A stretch of 64,000 nt of DNA from Planctomycetaceae bacterium. Lineage in GTDB: Bacteria; Planctomycetota; Phycisphaerae; Tepidisphaerales; Tepidisphaeraceae. Position numbers and translations under genes: made by a program. Positions 57,762 through 64,000 of this stretch are shown here, piece by piece. The notes beneath the pieces were generated by a model. That model was given only the letters and a program-made list of their open reading frames with translations. It was not told the origin of the DNA and ran no database searches. How positions within the stretch are numbered: position 1 is the first letter of the stretch; every line of letters starts with the position of its first letter. Location: the NCBI GenBank assembly GCA_027487775.1, contig JAIYCY010000031.1, positions 1 to 64,000 on the forward strand, read 5' to 3'.

Positions 57762-59315
57762 TCATTTCAAACGTGCATAAGTCTTCGTCGTCGGATCCCA
57801 CAACAACACTTGATCGAACAGGGTCACATCAAAGCCGGCGACTGCCGACTCGCCATCAACGAACTCCGTCGTCAAGCTGATCCCGCGTCCGTAGAAGAAC
57901 CAATCCACGGCCGGCGGACGCACGTGTTTGGTCTCGTCGAGGCGATACGCGCCGAACGTCGCTCTCGCCGGTATCAGGTCCTGCCGAAACAAGAGCAGAA
58001 CGCGTCGGTCATCGGGTCGCTCGTTAATGAGCCGAACGATCTGGTCTGTCTGATGCCGAGCTCGAACGCCTTCTGCGGCAATCGCGTTTGACTTGTCGCG
58101 GAGCGACCAAATCGCCTGAAGGAGCAGCATGATCGCGATCGCGATCGAGACGAGTCGTGCGAGGCGTCCTCGTCGCATCAATCCATCGAACGCCAGACCG
58201 AGCAGCACCGCCGTCGTGAGGATGACGCCCGTGCAGTACATCTCGCCGATCCTCATCACAAGATTGGCCGGGAACGACATCGCCGCAGGCATCAGAAACA
58301 GCAGCACAGCCCAACGACGCGAATCATCTGCAGGATCGCTCGATTCAGTCTCTGCGGGTCGTGCATCGCTCGCAAACCACTTCGACAGTCCAAGCAACAG
58401 ACCGAGACACACCATGCCCACGGTCGCCGCCACTGACGCCAGAGCAAGTGGCGATCGTTCGACGTACACCCAAAGGCTGTTGCCCGTAAACAGCCCACCC
58501 AATGCCACGAGGCCGACGTTCATCGCGATCGTCTTGGGATCACGAAGCTCAAAGTCTGCACCTTCGGCGACAATATCATCCGGCCGTACGAATTGTCTGG
58601 CCCAGAGCAATGCGAAAGTCGCAACACCCATCACCACAAAGGCCAGAACCGATCGAAGAAGTCCACGCGGAAGCATGACAAGCGCCGTCAACGCGGCTGC
58701 GGGCCAGAGCGCGAACGCATACTCCTTGACCATTGTGCCCGCGATCAGCCAGGCGATTGCAGATAGGAGCGCCAGCCACGGACGCCGGCGCAGCGCAATC
58801 ATCGAAGCGATCCCGCATCCAACCGCCGCGGTCGAGAGCGTCGAACTGAATCCGTCCACGCTTCCCACCGCCGGCGCGAGCGTCGGATGAAGCGCTGCCG
58901 TCATGATCGCAACCACGGCGCCCGCCCTTCCGAGCCTGGCGAGCCGAGCGATCCACAGGCTCGCCGTCACGAACATCGCCAGACTTATGAAATGCAACAC
59001 GCGAATCCATGCCCATCGAGACGGTTCTTCCTCACGACCAAAGAGCCAGATTAAGAGCGACTGAACCGGACGATAACTGTCGAGTTGCCGTGTTTCAGTG
59101 AAGAACGCGGTCCAGCCCTCTGCATTTCCCCGCTGAATCTCTGTAAGCGGCGGGCCCCAGTCGTCACCGACCGGCATTCCCATCCGCACCGGCCAATAGG
59201 CCCAAATCGAAATCAGGATCGCACAGATGGCGACGGCAACCATGAATCGGAGGTTGGCCCTTGCCGGCTCTGCTTCGTCTCGCGGTGGCAACTTGTGGTT
59301 CGTGGGATTCATCAC
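57762..59315 (-). CDS. Multi-spanning membrane protein, GT-C-like
   Basis: A 517-residue protein with about ten to eleven hydrophobic helices. After the first helix a loop holds GMPVGDDWGPPLTE, an Asp pair of the kind found in GT-C glycosyltransferases, followed by SYRPVQSLLIWLFG. A soluble C-terminal part of about 100 residues follows the last helix. A role in sugar transfer to lipids or protein is inferred. The start may be the first or second Met. It is divergent from the M24-fold gene, with 23 bp between starts. Confidence 0.65.
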   Translation of the reverse strand: MMNPTNHKLPPRDEAEPARANLRFMVAVAICAILISIWAYWPVRMGMPVGDDWGPPLTEIQRGNAEGWTAFFTETRQLDSYRPVQSLLIWLFGREEEPSRWAWIRVLHFISLAMFVTASLWIARLARLGRAGAVVAIMTAALHPTLAPAVGSVDGFSSTLSTAAVGCGIASMIALRRRPWLALLSAIAWLIAGTMVKEYAFALWPAAALTALVMLPRGLLRSVLAFVVMGVATFALLWARQFVRPDDIVAEGADFELRDPKTIAMNVGLVALGGLFTGNSLWVYVERSPLALASVAATVGMVCLGLLLGLSKWFASDARPAETESSDPADDSRRWAVLLFLMPAAMSFPANLVMRIGEMYCTGVILTTAVLLGLAFDGLMRRGRLARLVSIAIAIMLLLQAIWSLRDKSNAIAAEGVRARHQTDQIVRLINERPDDRRVLLLFRQDLIPARATFGAYRLDETKHVRPPAVDWFFYGRGISLTTEFVDGESAVAGFDVTLFDQVLLWDPTTKTYARLK

Positions 59316-59338
59316 GTGTTCTTGTTATCGTCCAGATC

Positions 59339-60442
59339 ATGACCGAACGACAAACCAAGCTCCAACGAATGGACCGATTTCTCAAATCCCATGACCTCGG
59401 TGCGGTGCTGCTATGGCATCGGAACAACTTCGCATGGATGAGCGGCGGATGTGACAACCATATCGGCCGCGCGTCACCTGCGGGCGTTGCGGGGCTGCTA
59501 GTGACCGGAGGTAAGGTCACCTGCATCACCAACACGATCGAGTCTCCGCGGTTCCGTGACGAAGAATTGATGGGCTGCGGCATCGATGTCGTCGATTACC
59601 CGTGGCACGATGCAGAGGCTGGTCGAAAGCTTCTGGGGAAGCTTCTTGGCAAGAAAACCTGCGCTGCCGATTGCGATGCACTCGGCGCGGGGCTTCCAGC
59701 ACTACCACGCGACTTTGCCGAGCTTCGATGGCAGCTTCTTCCGGAAGAAATCGAACGCTATCGCCTCGGCGGACGTATCGCGAGCGAGGCGATCGAGTCA
59801 GCCTGTCGCCACATCGAGCCGGGTATGACCGAGAAGCAGATCGCCGCGCTCCTCGACCACGAAACCCACACGCGCGGCGGACATCCCGTCGTGACGCTCG
59901 TCGCCTCCGATGATCGTCTTCAACGGTTCCGACATCCCATCCCAACCATGAAGCGATTCGAGCGCGTCGTGATGCTTGTTCTCTGCTCCGAATACAAGGG
60001 CATGATCGCAAACCTCACGCGCATCGTTCATGTCGGAGCGATCGACGCCAAAGTCCGTCGCACCATCCAAGCTGTGGCCGACATTGACACCGCTGCGAAT
60101 CTCGCCACACGTCCGGGCCGTACGCTGGGCGAAGTGTTTGCCGATCTGCAGAAGGCGTATCGCGATGCCAAGTTCCCCGACGAATGGAAGCTGCACCATC
60201 AGGGCGGAAGCACCGGCTACGAAGGTCGGGAGATCTTCGCCACGCCCGGAAGCAAGGTGCGCGTCCTTGCCAATCAGGCCTTCGCGTGGAACCCAAGCGT
60301 GCCCGGCTGTAAGAGCGAAGAGACGATGCTCGTCACCGAAGCGGGCATCGAATCGATCACCGCACCCGGCGCAGATTGGCCGACCATCATCGGACAATCG
60401 ACTGCCGGCACGCTTCGACGATCAGGATGGCTTGAAATCTGA
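59339..60442 (+). CDS. M24-fold (Xaa-Pro aminopeptidase-like) protein lacking metal ligands
   Basis: A 367-residue protein with the creatinase N-terminal domain and C-terminal pita-bread domain. The usual five metal ligands are Asp, Asp, His, Glu, Glu. Here LVLCSEYKGMIANLTRIV lacks both Asp, NPSVPG has Asn for the first Glu, and HHQGG and SEETMLV keep the His and last Glu. It is therefore probably not a metallopeptidase; a creatinase-like, metal-free reaction is possible. The start is the ATG at 59339; the frame continues upstream but over the divergent gene. Confidence 0.8.
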   Translation: MTERQTKLQRMDRFLKSHDLGAVLLWHRNNFAWMSGGCDNHIGRASPAGVAGLLVTGGKVTCITNTIESPRFRDEELMGCGIDVVDYPWHDAEAGRKLLGKLLGKKTCAADCDALGAGLPALPRDFAELRWQLLPEEIERYRLGGRIASEAIESACRHIEPGMTEKQIAALLDHETHTRGGHPVVTLVASDDRLQRFRHPIPTMKRFERVVMLVLCSEYKGMIANLTRIVHVGAIDAKVRRTIQAVADIDTAANLATRPGRTLGEVFADLQKAYRDAKFPDEWKLHHQGGSTGYEGREIFATPGSKVRVLANQAFAWNPSVPGCKSEETMLVTEAGIESITAPGADWPTIIGQSTAGTLRRSGWLEI

Positions 60443-60573
60443 TTCAAGCACTGTCGCATCGATGCTGCAGCAGTGCGCGATGACCACACAAAACACAGCA
60501 CGGCGTCTTTCGCCAGGCCATTTCGTTCGCCCGCTATCGGCGCTCTTGCACCATTCGGTCTCAGACAATGGGC
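60443..60573. other. Convergent gap with no recognised feature
   Basis: The 131 bp between the M24-fold gene and the DUF1444 gene show no clear hairpin with a T-run and no plausible gene. Confidence 0.4.
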
Positions 60574-61365
60574 TCATGGTTCGATCGGATCGAACGGTGC
60601 GAGTCCGTCGGCGGTCACAAGGATAAGCCGCTCGCTGACCTGATGCGGCATCGTTCGAAAGTCGAGTGATATCTGAGGACGCAATGCCTCTAGCGTCTCG
60701 GGCGTATTGCGAAAGCAGAGCAGAATGCTGCGTGTCGGAACGGCGGCCACGAACGGGCTGCCAAGATGCTCGCGCAGTCGCGAGTGCAGCGTCGGTAAGA
60801 GCAGGCGGCTCGAGTCGTATCCATCGAGCGTCTGAAACACGATCAGATTGACCACGCCGTCGTCATCCATCGTCGCATCAGCGGCGAGGTTCTGGCTGCG
60901 TTCGCGCAGATTGTGGATTGCGCAGTCGTGAAGCTGATCCAGATCAACACGCCAACGCTCGATCTGTCCCTCGGGAATGTGAGCAATCGTGCGATCTCCG
61001 TCGAGTACATAACCGATCCGCAGGCCCGCGACGAGCGGCTGGGTAAGCAGGCCGCGCTGCAACTCCGGCGTATCGTGCCCGAGCAAGACCGGCATGATTC
61101 GGCCTTTCAATTCATCGAACGAGGCATACTGGTCCGGCACACCCTCACCCGCGCGCAGCAGCTCGACCGCCCACCGCTCGACGTGTTGATCAAAGTCGTC
61201 CGGTTGAAGTTTTTGCGCGCGAAACAGACTCTCCAGACTGGCCACGCGTCCGTCGATCCGCAGCGCGAAGGGTTCACTCGCCCGAGCGACCTGCGCGAGC
61301 GGAAACTTCTTTTTCACCACGTCGATGACGTGTTGGGCAAACTGTTCACGATTGAGTTCAGGCAT
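60574..61365 (-). CDS. DUF1444 (YtpQ-like) family protein
   Basis: A 263-residue cytoplasmic protein. The opening MPELNREQFAQHVIDVVKKK and the end with SRILLCFRN-like SILLCFRNTPE and DFRTMPHQVSERLILV match the DUF1444 layout. The function of the family is unknown. The start is the ATG at 61365; an in-frame TTG 11 codons upstream is less likely. It lies 54 bp after the DUF1501 gene on the same strand. Confidence 0.75.
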   Translation of the reverse strand: MPELNREQFAQHVIDVVKKKFPLAQVARASEPFALRIDGRVASLESLFRAQKLQPDDFDQHVERWAVELLRAGEGVPDQYASFDELKGRIMPVLLGHDTPELQRGLLTQPLVAGLRIGYVLDGDRTIAHIPEGQIERWRVDLDQLHDCAIHNLRERSQNLAADATMDDDGVVNLIVFQTLDGYDSSRLLLPTLHSRLREHLGSPFVAAVPTRSILLCFRNTPETLEALRPQISLDFRTMPHQVSERLILVTADGLAPFDPIEP

Positions 61366-61419
61366 GTGGTCGAAAGCTTCAGCGACTCCGGGACGCAAAT
61401 CAATCGGAATGTTGCATTT

Positions 61420-62730
61420 CTAGAAAATCAATGGGCCTTCATGGGCCGCGCCGAGCACGGCCTTGGCGTCGGCATTGAGCCACTTTGATAGAAGCTGTCC
61501 GTAGATCGCGCGGAAGTCCGTTGTGTAAGGAAGATCGCCGTCTTCAGGATGATCGAGCGACGGATGCGTCCCGTGCAGGCCGGGTCTGACGCGCGGGCCA
61601 ACAACAAACATCGGGCCCGCCGCGCCGTGGTCGGTGCCGTTGCTCTCATTGGGCTTCAGTCTTCGGCCGAACTCACTGAAGCACATCACCGTCACCTTCG
61701 AATCCAGCTTCTTCGCACGAAGATCCTTCATGAAGGCCTCAATCGAGTCGGCAACATTCTTCAGGAGTTGTTCGTGTGTCACGAGTTGATTGGCATGCGT
61801 ATCGAAGCCTCCGACCTCACAGTAAAAGACGCGTGTTCCCAAATCTGCAGCGATGAGGTTGGCGATCAGTCTGAGTCGCTCGCCGAGGTTTCCGGGATAG
61901 GTCGCATCGGGCACGTATCCATCGGTCTTTCGTCGAATTTCAGAGGCGTTCTGGATCGACGCGACCGCCTGACGCGAGAGGAACTCGGTCGTCGGATCGG
62001 CAGATGGACCGGCCTGCTGAGCCTGTCTAAGGAGTTCTCGTTCGAGTTCGATATCGAAAGCCGAATCGCGATCAAAGCGAAACTCGAAATCGCGCAGGTC
62101 GCGCACACTCGGCACCGCCGCCTTCGCATTCACGAGCGCCTGCGGCAATTCTCCTCCGACATGAATCGCAGGGATGCGAAACGCGCCGAGCGTCGCCTGG
62201 CTGGCAAGAAGTTGATCTGCGCTCGTGCCTCGATCGAGGTGGTCAAGGTAGTGCCCGATCCACCCCGTCTGCGCCGCCGCCGTGGGATCACCCGTGTGCC
62301 AGATGTGCATCGATTCGAAATGACTTCGATTGGGCTTCGGATATCCGCATGCATGCACGATCCCAAGTTGCCCTTCATCAAACAATCGTTTGAAAGCATC
62401 CATGCCCGGATTGAGCGTAAACGAGTCGTCGAGCCGATGGGTGCGATCGGTAATCGCGAGCCGGCCGCGCAGCTTCGCATACGTATCGCCCGCAGGGATG
62501 ATCGTGTTGAGACCATCGTTGCCGCCTGAAAGCTGGACGACCACCAGCACGTTGTCATTCGACACCGTCGACCCGACCAACTGATCCGCCCGCGCAATCC
62601 GCGGCACAAACGCCGGCACGCTCGAACTCAACGCCAGCAACCCGAGACCGCGTACGCTTGCCGACAGAAAGTCGCGCCGCGACAGGTGACCGCGTCCCAA
62701 CATCGCCCGATCGTGTCCCTGATTCTTCAT
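61420..62730 (-). CDS. Tat-exported DUF1501 protein
   Basis: A 436-residue protein. The twin-arginine signal SRRDFLSASVRGLGLLAL (RRDFL at 18-22) is followed by the alkaline-phosphatase-like fold typical of DUF1501 (VVVQLSGGNDGLNTIIP, GTDHGAAGPMFVVG). DUF1501 proteins are abundant in planctomycetes next to DUF1800, and both are assumed to act outside the cytoplasm; the reaction is unknown. GAGAGGA lies 7 bp before the ATG at 62730. Confidence 0.9.
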   Translation of the reverse strand: MKNQGHDRAMLGRGHLSRRDFLSASVRGLGLLALSSSVPAFVPRIARADQLVGSTVSNDNVLVVVQLSGGNDGLNTIIPAGDTYAKLRGRLAITDRTHRLDDSFTLNPGMDAFKRLFDEGQLGIVHACGYPKPNRSHFESMHIWHTGDPTAAAQTGWIGHYLDHLDRGTSADQLLASQATLGAFRIPAIHVGGELPQALVNAKAAVPSVRDLRDFEFRFDRDSAFDIELERELLRQAQQAGPSADPTTEFLSRQAVASIQNASEIRRKTDGYVPDATYPGNLGERLRLIANLIAADLGTRVFYCEVGGFDTHANQLVTHEQLLKNVADSIEAFMKDLRAKKLDSKVTVMCFSEFGRRLKPNESNGTDHGAAGPMFVVGPRVRPGLHGTHPSLDHPEDGDLPYTTDFRAIYGQLLSKWLNADAKAVLGAAHEGPLIF

Positions 62731-62814
62731 GGTCGGTCCTCTCATTCGATATTCGCTGCCACTTGCGCCTCGCTGAATCGATGCGTCATGTCGTGCGGAT
62801 CGATCCAGTTCCGC

Positions 62815-64000
62815 TCATCCTAGTTGAAACGCCGGCCGACACATCAAGAGATGAATCGCCCCGCGCACCTTCTGCCTTACTTGATCGCCCTTACCTTCGA
62901 ATGGCCTGGCGTTGTTCTTTTCGTCCAGATTCATGTAGTCGATCAGCATGCTGCGTTCGGCCTCGGGGAGAGGCCCATCGAGCAGGCGATCCGAAAATTG
63001 ATCCACCACCAGATCTGCGCCCTGCAATTTGTTATCGCGCACATAGACATTCAGATTCACCCGCTGAAAGAACTGATCCTCCTGCTGCCGCACGAGCTGA
63101 AGCGCAAAGTTGTATCGCTGTACAAGCGTGTTGGAATTGATCCACGCTTCCTGCCCGTCCCATCCGCTCACGTCAGGTGGAAACAGCAGGTTTTGCCCCA
63201 TCCGTGCCAATTGATCCCGCAAAAAGGCCGCATTCGCCCCGCAGTCCAGCGCATAAACAGCTCCGACCAAAAGCTCGGCCGGGCTCTTGATGCGCGATCG
63301 ATACGCATAGTCACTGAAGAAGACGCGGCTCGACACAATCTCACGCAGCGTCGCTTCGATGTTCCAATCATGCGCACGCAATCGCCCGGCATAATGATCG
63401 ACGATCGACGATTCAGGATTCGGATGCAGAAACTCGACCAGCAGTTTCCTCGCCACAAACCTCGCTGCCATCGGCTGCTGGAGAAGAATGTCGATCGCCT
63501 GTTCGTCGTTGAATTTTCCGGTCTGCCCCAACACGGTCTTTTCGCCGGCGTCGTGACGAGATGCGTCGAATCGCGACCCTTCGCCTTCGATTCTCCATCC
63601 GGTGAAGCATCGCGACAGTTCCTTCACATCCCACTCGGTGTAATGCCCAGGCCCGAGTGTGAAGAGTTCCATCACTTCGCGCGCGTAGTTCTCGTTGGGC
63701 CCATTTTTTGTTGATGTCTGCCCATCGAGCCATTGCAACATGGCCGGGTCACGCCCGACTTCAACGAGCAGCGTTCGGAACGATCCTCGACCGAGCCGGC
63801 GAAAGAGATCGATCTGCTTCGTCATCCGCCACGCCGGGTTCACCTTCGAGCCGGCGGTTGCAAAATGGTTGTGCCAGAAGAGCGCCAGCTTTTCCTGAAG
63901 CGGATACTGCGTTCGGATGAGCCGGTTGCACCACCACTCCCGGCACCGATCATAATTGTCCATCGGGAGCAGCCCGCGCGTCTGCTCATACAAATCGGCA
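62815..64000 (-). CDS. DUF1800 protein, 5' end beyond the window
   Basis: At least 394 residues are visible; the frame runs off the window at 64000, so the N-terminus is missing. Family blocks include EKLALFWHNHFATA, GPNENYAREVMELFTLGPGHYTE, CFTGWRIEGEG, HDAGEKTVLG and FPPDVSGWDGQEAWINSNTL. DUF1800 genes pair with DUF1501 in planctomycetes; the function is unknown. The stop at 62815 is 84 bp before the DUF1501 start, consistent with one operon. Confidence 0.92.
   Translation of the reverse strand, partial: ADLYEQTRGLLPMDNYDRCREWWCNRLIRTQYPLQEKLALFWHNHFATAGSKVNPAWRMTKQIDLFRRLGRGSFRTLLVEVGRDPAMLQWLDGQTSTKNGPNENYAREVMELFTLGPGHYTEWDVKELSRCFTGWRIEGEGSRFDASRHDAGEKTVLGQTGKFNDEQAIDILLQQPMAARFVARKLLVEFLHPNPESSIVDHYAGRLRAHDWNIEATLREIVSSRVFFSDYAYRSRIKSPAELLVGAVYALDCGANAAFLRDQLARMGQNLLFPPDVSGWDGQEAWINSNTLVQRYNFALQLVRQQEDQFFQRVNLNVYVRDNKLQGADLVVDQFSDRLLDGPLPEAERSMLIDYMNLDEKNNARPFEGKGDQVRQKVRGAIHLLMCRPAFQLG

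Overview
The window is about 64 kb of GC-rich, gene-dense bacterial chromosome. It looks like a planctomycete, most likely a member of the Phycisphaerae. Four things point that way. Two exported proteins end in a dockerin-like repeat pair followed by a VPEP...RRRR PEP-CTERM sorting tail. A Tat-exported DUF1501 gene sits next to a DUF1800 gene. Several genes use TTG starts. Many envelope proteins carry no recognisable family domain. This placement is inference; there is no rRNA in the window.

Layout. 1-133: tandem 19-bp repeats that run into the end of ilvD. 0.1-4.4 kb (minus): ilvD, a polyprenyl synthetase, a Nudix hydrolase and a lipoprotein hydrolase. 4.5-12.8 kb: two large PEP-CTERM/dockerin proteins, the first an apparent bilobed aspartic protease, flanking a PPK2 kinase and an M20 amidohydrolase. 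13.4-24.4 kb: PilZ protein, fbaA, CpsB-type PHP phosphatase, PcrA/UvrD helicase, homoserine dehydrogenase, coiled-coil zinc-ribbon protein, methyltransferase/GNAT pair, MBL-fold protein. 24.5-31.7 kb: GT-C-like membrane protein, pyrophosphatase, MlaF-type ATPase, PlsC, and a PEGA/PD40 lipoprotein. 31.7-37 kb: pabB, a two-gene RnfC/RnfD-like unit, a TIM-barrel isomerase and tRNA-Arg(CCG). 37.2-42.4 kb: a 24-residue basic protein, ppk1, and a TPP riboswitch leading a dinB-thiC operon.

42.4-45.1 kb is the accessory island. Small unrelated genes (an unknown, a GNAT, a DUF6572-like gene broken by an amber codon, a VOC lipoprotein) are each followed by a ~100-bp imperfect palindrome of attC type. 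No integrase gene is visible, so this reads as a cassette array without integrase (CALIN), preceded by a 72-bp extragenic palindrome. Housekeeping genes resume after it: ispF and cysS behind a near-consensus promoter, an ArsM with an unusual Cys-pair segment, a long SMC, a decayed Na+/Ca2+ antiporter, an aminotransferase, a TPR/HExxH peptidase, MazG, a membrane protein, an M24-fold protein lacking metal ligands, a DUF1444 protein, DUF1501 and a truncated DUF1800.

Functional threads: phosphate and polyphosphate handling (ppk1, PPK2, ppa), isoprenoids (ispF, polyprenyl synthetase), amino-acid and cofactor synthesis (ilvD, hom, pabB, thiC), and outer-envelope lipid and protein export (MlaF, PlsC, PEP-CTERM, Tat and lipoprotein signals). 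The items most worth following up are the cassette array with its broken members, the orphan RnfC/RnfD pair, the riboswitch-dinB-thiC arrangement and the decayed antiporter.
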